This document shows, piece after piece, positions 33,779 to 43,466 of a DNA stretch of 64,000 nt (its first letter is position 1; every line of letters starts with the position of its first letter). The notes beneath the pieces were generated by a model. That model made no database searches. It saw only the letters and a list, made by a program, of their open reading frames with translations, and was not told the origin of the DNA. Both the position numbers and the translations under genes were made by a program. Source of the stretch: CAZEHS01 sp964424355 (GTDB lineage: Bacteria > Bacillota > Clostridia > Peptostreptococcales > Acidaminobacteraceae); the NCBI GenBank assembly GCA_964424355.1, contig CAYRIO010000008.1:77009-141008 (forward strand). The letters are read 5' to 3'.

Positions 33779-35926
33779 ATGGTAGAGAGAGCAAGGTCAG
33801 AGAATTTGGTAAAGACTCAAGGCGGTGGCATTCGCGGCAAGCTGATGGGGAGCTTCGGGCTGCTGATTGCATTGTCGCTGGTAGTGCTGGGGTTCAGCAT
33901 TTACGGGGTGGCAAACGGCATTCTGGAAAAGAATCTGACGGATGCGTCCAAGCAGATGAACAACCAGACGGTATTATTCATTGATAACTATCTGGGAAGA
34001 TTCCAGGACATCATGGCACCCTTCGTAACGGATCAGGACATCACTGCGGCACTGACGGATCCGGCAAGTAATGCCCGGATGGTGGCAGGCTATGAGAATC
34101 TGATTGCCAGCAATAAATCCATCCAGTATGTCTATCTCGGCGCACAGGACAAGCAGATGTTCATGCGACCGGTGGATACATTGCCCGCAGGGTACGATCC
34201 CACCAGCCGTCCCTGGTACAAGGCTGCGATGGACAAGGGGAGCCTTGTTTGGACAGATCCCTACAACGACGCTTCGACGAATATGCTGGTGACCACGGTG
34301 GCGATCCCGGTTCCGAATGTCGGGGTCATCGGTCTGGATGTCTCAATGGCGACTCTCTCGAAGGCGATGGGCGATACCGTTATCGGAGATCAGGGCTTTG
34401 CCTATCTGCTGGATAGTCAGAACCTGGTCATGACCTTCAAGAACTTTGATGATCAAGCAAGCCCCTTGATTGGCACCAAGATCAGTGAAGAAAAGATCTT
34501 GGCAGCGATTGAGGAATCCAAGAAGAACAATGGGGAGAATATCCTCGTAAAAGTGCCTATGAATCTGAATGCAATCAGCACCATGCTGGCGGGAGAAAAA
34601 CTCAGCGATCCGGCCGATGAATCTGCGCGGGTAGCTGCGGAAGCGGAGCAGAAGGATAAAATCTCAAAGCTCCCGGATCTGGGCGAGTGCTACATCACCG
34701 TCAAATATCTGTCACAGTACGGCTGGACCTTGATCTCAGTGGTTGAGAAGAAAGAACTGCTGACAGATACGAACAAGTTCCTGTCCAGCATCATCATCAC
34801 CGGCATCGCGGCACTGATCCTGGCGGTCATCGTTTCCTGGCTGTTTGCGCGGGGACTCACAGCACGGATCAACAAGATGCTGGGCATGCTGGGCAAAGCC
34901 CGGGATGGCGATCTGTCTGTGGATTTCAGGCAGGAGGGCAAGGATGAGATCGGTGTGATGGGTCATTACCTGACGGATACATTCAACCAGTTGGGCGGAT
35001 TGGTCCGAGAGATTCAGGGCATAGCCGGAGAAGTGACCATGGCGGCCCAAAACCTGGCTGCCACCTCTGAGGAAACCAGTGCTTCGGCAGAAGAAGTGGC
35101 CAGAACGGTCAACGAGATCGCCCGAGGCGCTTCAGAACAGGCCCACGATGCGGAGCAGGGTGTCACCATCGCCCAGAGCCTTTCTGTGAAAATCACAGAA
35201 CTCCATGCACGTACCAAGGACATGATTGAATCCGCCAAGTTGGTGATCGATGCCAATGAATCCGGCATCAACTCCCTGAACGGGCTGAAAGAAAAGACAC
35301 GGCAGTCGGATGATGCCAATAACCGCATCGAAGGGGCCATCACCGAGCTGGATAAGAAAACGCAGTCCATCGAGGCAATCCTAGACACCATCAGCGCCAT
35401 CTCCGTCCAAACAAACCTATTGGCGTTGAACGCTTCGATTGAAGCCGCCAGAGCAGGTGAGCACGGTCGCGGATTCGCCGTCGTGGCGGATGAAATCCGT
35501 AAACTGGCCGAGCAGTCCAGCACGGCTGCCGATGAGGTTCGGGTGATTGTCACCAACATCAAGTCGGACAGCACCAAGACGGTTACCAGCATGAAAGATG
35601 TCCGGACTATTTCTCAGGAACAGTCATTGGCGGTTACAGAGGTCAGCGGTTCATTCCAGACAATCTTCGAATCCATTGAACGGATTTCTGATATGATCAA
35701 AACCATCAGTGTGTTTGTGAACGATCTGGGTTCCGACAAGGACAGCATCGTCCGGTCCATTGAAAACATTTCGGCAGTATCTGAAGAAACCGCGGCGGCT
35801 TCTGAGGAAGTCAGTGCCTCCATGGATCAGCAGTCGACAGCGGTGGATGAGGTGGCCCGCGCTGCAGAGCGATTGAATGAAATCTCAGTAGATCTCAGCA
35901 GCAGGATTTCAAAGTTCAAAGTTTAG
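33779..35926 (+). CDS. Methyl-accepting chemotaxis protein with dCache sensor domain (first of tandem pair)
   Basis: A 715-residue transmembrane chemoreceptor. TM1 (LMGSFGLLIALSLVVLGFSIY) precedes an extracellular dCache domain of about 280 residues and TM2 (IIITGIAALILAVIVSWLFA). A HAMP domain and a signalling domain follow, with the conserved tip QTNLLALNASIEAARAGEHG and GFAVVADEIRKLAEQS. In the ligand-site motif the sequence reads YDPTSRPWYKAA (Tyr139, Arg144, Trp146, Tyr147). The amino-acid-receptor pattern has Asp where this protein has Ala149, so its ligand may differ. ATG 33779 follows GGGAG. No che genes are nearby. Confidence 0.9.
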   Translation: MVERARSENLVKTQGGGIRGKLMGSFGLLIALSLVVLGFSIYGVANGILEKNLTDASKQMNNQTVLFIDNYLGRFQDIMAPFVTDQDITAALTDPASNARMVAGYENLIASNKSIQYVYLGAQDKQMFMRPVDTLPAGYDPTSRPWYKAAMDKGSLVWTDPYNDASTNMLVTTVAIPVPNVGVIGLDVSMATLSKAMGDTVIGDQGFAYLLDSQNLVMTFKNFDDQASPLIGTKISEEKILAAIEESKKNNGENILVKVPMNLNAISTMLAGEKLSDPADESARVAAEAEQKDKISKLPDLGECYITVKYLSQYGWTLISVVEKKELLTDTNKFLSSIIITGIAALILAVIVSWLFARGLTARINKMLGMLGKARDGDLSVDFRQEGKDEIGVMGHYLTDTFNQLGGLVREIQGIAGEVTMAAQNLAATSEETSASAEEVARTVNEIARGASEQAHDAEQGVTIAQSLSVKITELHARTKDMIESAKLVIDANESGINSLNGLKEKTRQSDDANNRIEGAITELDKKTQSIEAILDTISAISVQTNLLALNASIEAARAGEHGRGFAVVADEIRKLAEQSSTAADEVRVIVTNIKSDSTKTVTSMKDVRTISQEQSLAVTEVSGSFQTIFESIERISDMIKTISVFVNDLGSDKDSIVRSIENISAVSEETAAASEEVSASMDQQSTAVDEVARAAERLNEISVDLSSRISKFKV

Positions 35927-35937
35927 TTCCTTTTAAA

Positions 35938-35974
35938 AAAACAGGGATCCTGATAGCGCTCAGGATCCCTGTTT
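35938..35974 (+). terminator. Terminator of the first chemoreceptor gene
   Basis: AAACAGGGATCCTGA pairs perfectly with TCAGGATCCCTGTTT around TAGCGC. Confidence 0.75.
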
Positions 35975-36090
35975 CAACGGGACGTGACATAGAAAATAAG
36001 CATAAAATAGAATTACTTGTGTTTGCCAAGCCGGCAAGGGGTATAAAGGCCCTAGGGAAAATTTCAATGAAAAACAAAAGGGGTGGAACA

Positions 36091-38190
36091 ATGACAAAAA
36101 TTAAAAGCGACCTGTCGGAATTCAAGGATTCTAAAGTGCAATGGGGCATCCGTTTTAAACTGATGGGCATGTTCGTGTTGCTGATCGGCCTGCCTTTGGT
36201 GATTTTAGGGTTCATGATGTTCAAGCAGACCAGCACGATGCTCACGGACAAGCTTGAAAATTCAGCCCGCCAATCCGTGGAGCAAACCGATATCATCATC
36301 ACGAACTACCTGAAAGAATTCGATTATGTCACCAATCTGCTTCAGGACGATGCCAATGTGCAGCAAGTGCTTTCTTATCCAGATTCGAAAAACTGGATGA
36401 TCAAGCTGTTTGACTCGGTCTTGGCCAATGATACGGATATCATGAATGCCTATATCGGCACAACGGATAAGCAGATGATTCTCCGTCCGGAGCAGGCGCT
36501 GGGCGAGGGGTACGACCCAACGTCCCGGCCGTGGTACAAAGATGCGATGACGGCCCAAAAGTTGATTTGGACGGCTCCCTACAAGGACTCTTCCACGGGG
36601 CAGCCGGTCATCTCCATCGCCGCGCCCGTCAAGAATTCCTTCGCCAATAACGAAGCCGTCGGCGTCGTGTCCCTGGACGTATCCCTGGATACCCTGGCTA
36701 AAAAGGTGAAGGAACTCAAAATCGGCAACACCGGCTATGTGGTGATTATCGGGCCGGACATGAAGATCATGGCACACCCGAATTCGGATTTCGTTGGTAT
36801 GCCCCTGGATTTTGAAAAAGCCTCAGCAGCGACACCGGATGAATTCAAGGATGTGAAACCGGAGCTGAAGGACACCCTTGCTAAGTTGAAACCCTTGGCA
36901 GATGGTATCCAGGGCGGTCAGGATTTCATCCGATATCAATTTGATGGGAAAACTAAATATGTCGCAGTGAAGAAAAATGCACTGGGATGGTACATTCTGG
37001 GGGCGTTTGACGAGTCGGAGATCTCCGGCGAAATCAGTAAGATCCTGATGTCTCTTCTGGTTATCGGCGGCATTTCTCTGATCCTGGCGTTGGTGATTTC
37101 CTTTGTGTTCTCGAAAAAGCTCACGGGGCATGTGAAGAACATGCTGTTGGGGATGGAAGAGGTCCGAAAAGGAGATTTGACTGTCCGGTTCGATGTGGAC
37201 AGCAATGATGAGCTGGGCAGACTGGGCCAATATTTCACGGCGACGATTTCTGAGTTGGGATCCTTGGTCAAGAGCATCCAGGAGATTTCCGGAGAAGTGA
37301 CCCATTCGGCTCAAAATCTCGCGGCGACCTCAGAGGAGGCCAGTGCTTCAGCTGATGAAGTGGCCAGAACCGTTGAAGAAATCGCCAAGGGTGCCTCTGA
37401 TCAGGCGCAGGATGCTGAACGGGGCGTGCAGGTTGTTCAGGCTCTCTCAAGCAAGTTCGTGAAGCTGAACGATCGGACAGATAAGATGATCGAAGTGGCT
37501 CACAGCGCATCCGGTGCCAATCAGGAAGGCATTCGCTCCATCAGCAGTCTCAAGGACAAAACCAAGCTGACTGATGACGCCAATGAACGCATCGAGAAGG
37601 TGATCCTGGATCTGGACAACAAGACGCAATCCATTGGCGTGATCCTGGATTCCATCAGTGCCATTGCCGTACAAACCAACCTGCTGGCACTGAACGCCTC
37701 TATTGAGGCAGCACGGGCTGGGGAACACGGCCGGGGATTCGCGGTCGTAGCGGAGGAAATCCGGAAACTGGCGGAGGAATCCAGTGGTGCGGCGGAGAAA
37801 ATTCGCGGTATCGTTACCAATATCCTGGCAGACAGCACCCGCAGTGTTTCCAGCATGAAGGAAGTGAAGATCATCACCCGGGAGCAGTCCCATGCGGTGG
37901 ATGATGTCAATAAAACCTTTGATACGATCTCGGGTTCCATTGTGATGATCACCAGTGAAATCGAGACCATCAGCTCCTTTATTCAGGAACTGAACAGGGA
38001 TAAGGACCAAATCGTACAGGCCATCGAAAATATTTCTGCGGTATCTGAAGAGACCGCTGCGGCATCCGAAGAAGTCAGTGCGTCCATGGAACAGCAGACC
38101 ATCGCGGTTGAAGAGGTCGCTAAAGCGGCTGAGCGACTCAATGAGATTTCTGTTGGACTCAATGACGCGGTACGGCGTTTTAACGTCTGA
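36091..38190 (+). CDS. Methyl-accepting chemotaxis protein with dCache sensor domain (second of pair)
   Basis: A 699-residue paralogue of the preceding receptor with the same layout: TM1 (LMGMFVLLIGLPLVILGFMMF), dCache domain, TM2 (ILMSLLVIGGISLILALVISFVF), HAMP and signalling domain (QTNLLALNASIEAARAGEHG). YDPTSRPWYKDA gives Tyr141, Arg146, Trp148, Tyr149 and Asp151, and SLDVSLDTL supplies a later Asp. This fits the dCache amino-acid-binding motif as I remember it, so an amino-acid ligand is likely. ATG 36091 follows GGGGTGG; in-frame ATGs at 36019 and 36067 are less well placed. The C-terminus is nearly the same as in the first receptor. Confidence 0.9.
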   Translation: MTKIKSDLSEFKDSKVQWGIRFKLMGMFVLLIGLPLVILGFMMFKQTSTMLTDKLENSARQSVEQTDIIITNYLKEFDYVTNLLQDDANVQQVLSYPDSKNWMIKLFDSVLANDTDIMNAYIGTTDKQMILRPEQALGEGYDPTSRPWYKDAMTAQKLIWTAPYKDSSTGQPVISIAAPVKNSFANNEAVGVVSLDVSLDTLAKKVKELKIGNTGYVVIIGPDMKIMAHPNSDFVGMPLDFEKASAATPDEFKDVKPELKDTLAKLKPLADGIQGGQDFIRYQFDGKTKYVAVKKNALGWYILGAFDESEISGEISKILMSLLVIGGISLILALVISFVFSKKLTGHVKNMLLGMEEVRKGDLTVRFDVDSNDELGRLGQYFTATISELGSLVKSIQEISGEVTHSAQNLAATSEEASASADEVARTVEEIAKGASDQAQDAERGVQVVQALSSKFVKLNDRTDKMIEVAHSASGANQEGIRSISSLKDKTKLTDDANERIEKVILDLDNKTQSIGVILDSISAIAVQTNLLALNASIEAARAGEHGRGFAVVAEEIRKLAEESSGAAEKIRGIVTNILADSTRSVSSMKEVKIITREQSHAVDDVNKTFDTISGSIVMITSEIETISSFIQELNRDKDQIVQAIENISAVSEETAAASEEVSASMEQQTIAVEEVAKAAERLNEISVGLNDAVRRFNV

Positions 38191-38213
38191 TGTGTTAAGA
38201 TTTCAATCCGATT

Positions 38214-38250
38214 AAAACGGGCTGCTACCTATCAGGTGGCAGCCCGTTTT
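38214..38250 (+). terminator. Terminator of the second chemoreceptor gene
   Basis: AAAACGGGCTGC pairs with GCAGCCCGTTTT, with TACCT/AGGTG extending the stem. Confidence 0.85.
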
Positions 38251-38251
38251 G

Positions 38252-38260
38252 TGCTATAAT
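38252..38260 (+). promoter_or_regulatory. Extended -10 promoter of pth-mfd
   Basis: TGC-TATAAT (TATAAT 38255-38260) directly after the terminator, 28 nt before the pth ATG. The -35 region would fall inside the terminator stem. Confidence 0.5.
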
Positions 38261-38287
38261 GATTTCGGTGAAAGTGAGGTGGCCCTG

Positions 38288-38851
38288 ATGTATGTTTTTG
38301 TCGGCCTGGGAAATCCGGGCGTAAAATATGAGAGTACCCGACACAATATCGGGTTCGAAGTGATTGATCATTTTTCTCGGGTCCACCAGATCCCGGTACG
38401 GAAAATAAAACATAAGGCGCTGATCGGAGAAGGGCGCATCGGTGGTGAGCCGGTAGTCCTGGTGAAGCCTCAGACATATATGAATCTCAGCGGGGAATCT
38501 CTGCAGAGCATCGTGCGCTTTTATAAGATCCCCCTGGAGAATCTGGTGGTCATCTACGACGATATCGATCTGGAGACCGGAAAAATCCGCATCCGCCAAC
38601 AGGGCGGGTCCGGCACCCATAATGGGATGCGTAGCATCCTGGCGCACCTGAATACGGAGGGGTTTCCACGGATCCGCATGGGCGTCGGGAAGCCCACGCA
38701 TGGGGACCTGGCGGATTACGTGCTCAGCCGATTCAAACCGGATGAGATCCCTGTGATGGAAAAAGCCATCATTCGGGCGACGGATGCATTGGAAACACTG
38801 ATTAAAGAAGGCTTGCAAAAGGCTATGAACGCATACAACATCAATTCATAA
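38288..38851 (+). CDS. pth: Peptidyl-tRNA hydrolase
   Basis: Recycles peptidyl-tRNA released from stalled ribosomes. The 187-residue protein begins YVFVGLGNPGVKYESTRHNIGF, which includes the catalytic His. VLVKPQTYMNLSGE, VVIYDDIDLETGKIRIR, GGSGTHNGMRSIL and FPRIRMGVGKP are all conserved. ATG 38288 is preferred over the upstream frame because it gives the family N-terminus and follows GAGGTGG. It precedes mfd, as in Bacillus. Confidence 0.96.
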   Translation: MYVFVGLGNPGVKYESTRHNIGFEVIDHFSRVHQIPVRKIKHKALIGEGRIGGEPVVLVKPQTYMNLSGESLQSIVRFYKIPLENLVVIYDDIDLETGKIRIRQQGGSGTHNGMRSILAHLNTEGFPRIRMGVGKPTHGDLADYVLSRFKPDEIPVMEKAIIRATDALETLIKEGLQKAMNAYNINS

Positions 38852-38872
38852 AATCAGCAGGGTGAGGCAATC

Positions 38873-41800
38873 ATGCGGGAACAGATCCTTCGCATTTTGG
38901 AAAAAACCGAATCGTTTCAACAGGCGGGAAAGCGGCTCGGCGCTGCCCGATCCCAGGTCCAGGGCGGAGCTGTCCCCCAGGGAGCCTGGTCCTTGGTCGT
39001 AGAGGCCCTCAAAAACCTCACGGGGCGGCAGATTGTCGTGATCACCCCCGGTGAGGCGGATGCGCATTTGCTGATGGGACAGCTGAACGCGGAAGCGCAG
39101 TCCTTGAAAGCGGTGCACTTGCTCGCCCGGGATCGGGTGTTTTTCAAAGCCATCGCCCACAGCGGTCACTTGGATCAGGCGCGGATGCGGGCGCTGCATC
39201 AGATGGTGGAAGGGCCCGGAATCGTGGTGGCCTCGGCGGAATCCCTGCTGGACCGGTTGCCGGACCCTGCGGAGCTGGCAAAGACAACGCTGTCTCTAAA
39301 GGTCGGTGACCGGTTGGAAATGACGGCCCTGATGAACCAGCTCTTTACCTGGGGGTATGAACGTTCTGAGCTGGTGGAAGGGCCCGGACAATTCTCGGTC
39401 CGCGGGGATATTTTTGATGTGTTCCTGCCGATTTATGAGGACCCGGTTCGTTTTGAACTTTTTGATGATGAGATTGATTCAATCCGAACATTCGCCATTG
39501 AAGACCAACGGTCTTTGGAAAAACAGGAGGAGGCAATCCTGTGTCCCGCCGGGGAGATTTTTCTCTCAGACGATCAAATGGCCCGGCTGATGCAGGCTTT
39601 CAAAGCGGAAGAATCAGCTTTGAGCGGGAAAAAGGACATGCAGGAGTCCCTGAGCTGGTGCCGACAGCTTCAGGAAGGCTTTGCCCAGAATCGCAATTTC
39701 GATGATCTGCGTAAATACACCGGATATCTGCCCGAGTTTCAGCATACATTCCTCAGCTACTGCAGTGCAGAAGCTGTTGTGATCTATCTGGACTGGCAGC
39801 GAACCTGGGAAAAGACGGATTTTGAGTACCGCGAGTTCCTGGACCGATACCAGTTGTTTCTGGAGAAGGGGGAGGGGCTCACCGGACAGATTCGGATGAT
39901 TTTCAATCCCGAAGAAGCTCAGTTGAAAACCCGTGTGTTCAGACAGCTGGCTCTTCTCAGAGGCGGTGACAGGCCTGATTCCGGTGTGGATTACCGCATG
40001 CTCACCCTGTCGGAAGCCCCTTCTTTTTACGGCAAATTGGATGATTTGTTCTCGGATATTAAAAAATGGCAGCATCGCGGCTACAAGCTGATCCTCAGCA
40101 CAGGGGGCGAAGATCGGACGGCCCGGCTTTTTTCAGAGCTTCAGCAGGAAGGGCTGTCTGTCCAGATTGCCGGGCCTGAGACCACCGACATTCTTACGGG
40201 GCAGTGTCTAATTGCCTCGGAATCCCTGCGCGCGGGATTCCGCTGCGAAGAGGCGAAACTCATCGTTCTCAGTGAACAGGAGCTTTTCGGCATTCAGAAG
40301 AAAACAAAGAGGACGCGGAAGAATTCGGGGCGGCTTATTCAATCTTTCAATGAACTCCAGGTGGGGGACTTGGTCGTACACGAACACCACGGGGTTGGAA
40401 AATATCTAGGGGTTGAACAGCTTAAAGTTGAAGGCCTTCGCAAAGACTATTTGAAAGTCCAGTATCAGGGCGAAGATTTCCTCTACATTCCCATCGAGCA
40501 GATGGAGCTGATCCAAAAGTATATCGGCTCCGAAGGGCCCGCTGCAAAGCTGAACCGCCTGGGCGGGGGGGACTGGTCCCGGACCAAGGCCAAGGCGAAA
40601 AAAGCCATTGAGGATATGACGGATGAACTTCTGGAGCTTTATGCCCAGCGGCGTCAGATTCCCGGCCACGCATTTTCTCCAGACACCACATGGCAGCGGC
40701 AGCTGGAAGATGGCTTTCTCTATGAGGAAACCCCGGATCAGCTCCGGTGCATTGCTGAAATCAAAGGGGATATGGAAAAACCGGAATCAATGGATCGTCT
40801 CCTTTGTGGCGATGTTGGTTTCGGAAAAACGGAGGTGGCGCTTCGGGCCGTGTTCAAAGCGGTTATGGAAGGGAAGCAGGCGGCATTTCTGGTGCCCACA
40901 ACCATTTTGGCCCAACAGCATTACAATACCATGATAGAGCGGTTCGCTCCGTATCCGGTCCATGTGGAGGTCATCAGCCGGTTCCGGTCTAAAAAGGAAC
41001 AGGAAGCGATTCTTCGGAACCTGGAGACCGGGGTAGTGGATGTGGTGGTGGGAACCCATCGCCTCCTTTCAAAGGATATCGCATATAAGGATCTGGGCCT
41101 CTTGGTGGTGGATGAGGAGCAGCGGTTCGGCGTGCGTCATAAAGAAGCCATCAAGACCATCAAGAAAAATGTGGATGTCCTGACACTGACGGCAACCCCC
41201 ATTCCGAGAACCCTGCACATGTCGCTGATCGGGGTCCGTGACATGAGTATCATTGAAGACCCCCCAGAGGACCGCTATCCCATCCAGACCTATGTGGTTG
41301 AAGAAGACCCCCTGATGATCCGTGAAGCGATCTTGAAGGAAGTTGAACGGGGCGGGCAGGTCTATTTTGTCCATAACAGGATTGAGGACATCGACCGGAT
41401 CACCGGGGCTCTGGCCCAGCGGATGCCGCAGGTGCGCTTCCAGTTTGCCCATGGGCAGATGGCAGAGCATCAGCTGGAAAACATCATGAAGGATTTTTAT
41501 CACCACGAAATCGATGTGCTGGTATGCACGACCATCATTGAAACCGGTCTGGATATTTCCAATGTCAATACCATCATCATCAACGACGCCGACCAGATGG
41601 GGCTGTCCCAACTGTATCAGCTTCGTGGGCGGGTGGGCCGCAGCAACCGGTTGGCCTATGCGTATCTGATCTATCCAAGGAACAAGGTCCTGTCCGAGGT
41701 GGCGGAGAAGCGTCTCCGGGCGGTCAAGGAACTGGTAGAGCTGGGTTCTGGCTTCAAGATTGCCATGAAGGACTTGGAAATCCGAGGGGCGGGCAACCTG

Positions 41801-42379
41801 CTGGGGTCTTCTCAGCATGGACACATGGCTGCCATCGGTTACGACCTGTACTGCAAGATGCTGGAAGAGACGGTCAAGGGCCTGAAAGGCATGCCGGTGA
41901 TTCCGGTGATCGAAACCACGGTGGAGCTGACGGCCGCTGCCTACGTGCCTGAAGGCTATATTCCGGACGACCGTCAAAAAATGGAAATCTACAAAAAAAT
42001 CGCATCGATTCATAACCGCCAGGACCTGTACCGGGTCCAGGAGGAGCTGGAAGACCGTTTCGGAACCGTTCCGGATCCTGTGGAAACCCTGATGCGGATC
42101 GCCCATATCAAGGCCATGGCCCAAGCGTTGATGATTGAATCCCTCACAGAAGATGCTCAGCGGGTTCAGATGCTGTTCCACGCCACAGCCAAAATCAATC
42201 CCCTCATCGTGGTGGAAGGGTTGGCCCGATTTGAAAAAAGTCTCAGCTTCAACGGAGGCATCCGTCCTTTTTTTGCAATCCGGAAGCCCAAGAAGTACAC
42301 AAGAGAGGCCCTTTTGAAACATATTGAAACCGTCCTCGAGCATTTGGGGAGTTTTCATACCCCTGAAAATAAATTATAA
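38873..42379 (+). CDS. mfd: Transcription-repair coupling factor
   Basis: Removes RNA polymerase stalled at DNA lesions and recruits UvrA. The 1168-residue protein has an N-terminal UvrB-like region and an RNA polymerase-interacting CarD-like domain (LQVGDLVVHEHHGVGKYLG, about residue 497). The translocase has Walker A GDVGFGKTEVALRA (about 646-658), LLVVDEEQRFGVRHK (DEEQ box), LTATPIPRTLHMSL, and QLRGRVGRSNRLAYAYL, and a C-terminal TRCF domain ends the protein. The length is normal. The stop overlaps the preceding TAATG of the next region; prsA-like gene follows 29 nt later. Confidence 0.97.
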   Translation: MREQILRILEKTESFQQAGKRLGAARSQVQGGAVPQGAWSLVVEALKNLTGRQIVVITPGEADAHLLMGQLNAEAQSLKAVHLLARDRVFFKAIAHSGHLDQARMRALHQMVEGPGIVVASAESLLDRLPDPAELAKTTLSLKVGDRLEMTALMNQLFTWGYERSELVEGPGQFSVRGDIFDVFLPIYEDPVRFELFDDEIDSIRTFAIEDQRSLEKQEEAILCPAGEIFLSDDQMARLMQAFKAEESALSGKKDMQESLSWCRQLQEGFAQNRNFDDLRKYTGYLPEFQHTFLSYCSAEAVVIYLDWQRTWEKTDFEYREFLDRYQLFLEKGEGLTGQIRMIFNPEEAQLKTRVFRQLALLRGGDRPDSGVDYRMLTLSEAPSFYGKLDDLFSDIKKWQHRGYKLILSTGGEDRTARLFSELQQEGLSVQIAGPETTDILTGQCLIASESLRAGFRCEEAKLIVLSEQELFGIQKKTKRTRKNSGRLIQSFNELQVGDLVVHEHHGVGKYLGVEQLKVEGLRKDYLKVQYQGEDFLYIPIEQMELIQKYIGSEGPAAKLNRLGGGDWSRTKAKAKKAIEDMTDELLELYAQRRQIPGHAFSPDTTWQRQLEDGFLYEETPDQLRCIAEIKGDMEKPESMDRLLCGDVGFGKTEVALRAVFKAVMEGKQAAFLVPTTILAQQHYNTMIERFAPYPVHVEVISRFRSKKEQEAILRNLETGVVDVVVGTHRLLSKDIAYKDLGLLVVDEEQRFGVRHKEAIKTIKKNVDVLTLTATPIPRTLHMSLIGVRDMSIIEDPPEDRYPIQTYVVEEDPLMIREAILKEVERGGQVYFVHNRIEDIDRITGALAQRMPQVRFQFAHGQMAEHQLENIMKDFYHHEIDVLVCTTIIETGLDISNVNTIIINDADQMGLSQLYQLRGRVGRSNRLAYAYLIYPRNKVLSEVAEKRLRAVKELVELGSGFKIAMKDLEIRGAGNLLGSSQHGHMAAIGYDLYCKMLEETVKGLKGMPVIPVIETTVELTAAAYVPEGYIPDDRQKMEIYKKIASIHNRQDLYRVQEELEDRFGTVPDPVETLMRIAHIKAMAQALMIESLTEDAQRVQMLFHATAKINPLIVVEGLARFEKSLSFNGGIRPFFAIRKPKKYTREALLKHIETVLEHLGSFHTPENKL

Positions 42380-42408
42380 TGATTGAGACAACCGAAAAGG
42401 AGTGGAAC

Positions 42409-43383
42409 ATGTTGCAAAGCAGAGTAAATAGACTGAAGGCTCTCGGAACGGCGTTGCTGCTGGTGGCAGGCGCTCTGTCCGGCTGTGGGGCCATCGGTGC
42501 CGATAAAGACACGGTGGCCGTTGTCAATGGGGCCCCCATTAAGATGGAAGTTCTTGAAAAAAACTTCCTCCTGATTGAAAAGACATACAAAGAGATTTAC
42601 GGCGAGGCCATCATGACCGAGCAGATTGATGGAAAATCGGTCCGGGCCATCGTTTTGTCAGAAACGCTGGATAACCTGGTGGATGACGCACTGGTCACCC
42701 AAAAGTTAGAGAGTGAGGGGTTCAAGGCGGCAGACGCCGATGTTGACAAGCGGTATTCAGATTTTACCGCCAACGAGCTGGACAAGAATCCGGACAACAA
42801 GAAATTCTATGAAGAGAACAGCATCGGGAAAGACTTTATCCGCAATGAGATTCGGACCCAGATTTATGTGGCCGAGTTTGAGAAACGGGTGAATGACGAA
42901 GTGCTGCTGAAAAGCATGGATTTGGATGCTGCGTTCAAGCAGTATGTCGTCCAAGTGAAGGCCCGTCATATCTTGGTGGAACAGGAAAGCAAGGCCAACG
43001 AGATTGTGGACAAACTGAAAAAGGGCGGCGATTTCACGGCCCTGGCTAAGGCGGAATCCTTGGATCCCGGCAGTGCTCCCAAAGGCGGCGATTTGGGTTT
43101 CTTTAAGCGGGGCGCCATGGTCAAGGAATTCGACAGTGTTGCTTTTGCGCTGAAGCCGAGTGAAATCAGCGCACCGGTAAAAACGCAGTTCGGTTACCAC
43201 ATCATTATGGTGGACGCCCAGAAAACCGTTCAGAACATGCTGGATGAAGGGGCTACGGAAGACCAGATGAAACCGGAAAAAGAAGCGATGATCAAAGCGA
43301 TGATCGATACCCAGATCGCTAAGGAGAAACAGGCGCTGCGGGATAAAGCCAAGATTGAAAAGTTTGAAGATAAGCTGAAGTAG
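42409..43383 (+). CDS. PrsA/SurA-like lipoprotein peptidyl-prolyl isomerase
   Basis: An extracytoplasmic folding factor of 324 residues. The signal LLLVAGALSGCG has a lipobox Cys. The N-terminal SurA_N-like helical region begins TVAVVNGAPIKMEVLEKNF. A parvulin-type PPIase domain follows: VKARHILVEQESKANEIVDKLKKGGDF, LDPGSAPKGGDLGFFKRGAMV and VKTQFGYHIIMV. The C-terminal tail is helical and charged. ATG 42409 follows AAAAGGAG. In clostridial genomes a PrsA-like gene between mfd and spoVB/mazG is common. Confidence 0.92.
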   Translation: MLQSRVNRLKALGTALLLVAGALSGCGAIGADKDTVAVVNGAPIKMEVLEKNFLLIEKTYKEIYGEAIMTEQIDGKSVRAIVLSETLDNLVDDALVTQKLESEGFKAADADVDKRYSDFTANELDKNPDNKKFYEENSIGKDFIRNEIRTQIYVAEFEKRVNDEVLLKSMDLDAAFKQYVVQVKARHILVEQESKANEIVDKLKKGGDFTALAKAESLDPGSAPKGGDLGFFKRGAMVKEFDSVAFALKPSEISAPVKTQFGYHIIMVDAQKTVQNMLDEGATEDQMKPEKEAMIKAMIDTQIAKEKQALRDKAKIEKFEDKLK

Positions 43384-43403
43384 GGACCCGGAACCTGTGG
43401 TGC

Positions 43404-43440
43404 CCGGCAAGCCGAATGGCTCCGGCTCATGGGTTTTTTT
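43404..43440 (+). terminator. Weak terminator-like hairpin after the prsA-like gene
   Basis: AGCCG (43410-43414) pairs with CGGCT (43423-43427), followed by CATGGG and a seven-T run. The stem is short. Confidence 0.35.
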
Positions 43441-43466
43441 CTGCAGATTCGGCAACAGGAGGGAAT

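Noticed and set aside
33600..36090. Cyclic-di-GMP (GEMM) riboswitch upstream of the chemoreceptors
   Set aside because: Clostridial receptors often have one, so I looked for the GCAAA-type conserved core; neither leader contains it.
41069..42358. Antisense frame of 429 codons opposite mfd
   Set aside because: Shadow of the conserved mfd translocase region; no independent start or family signature.
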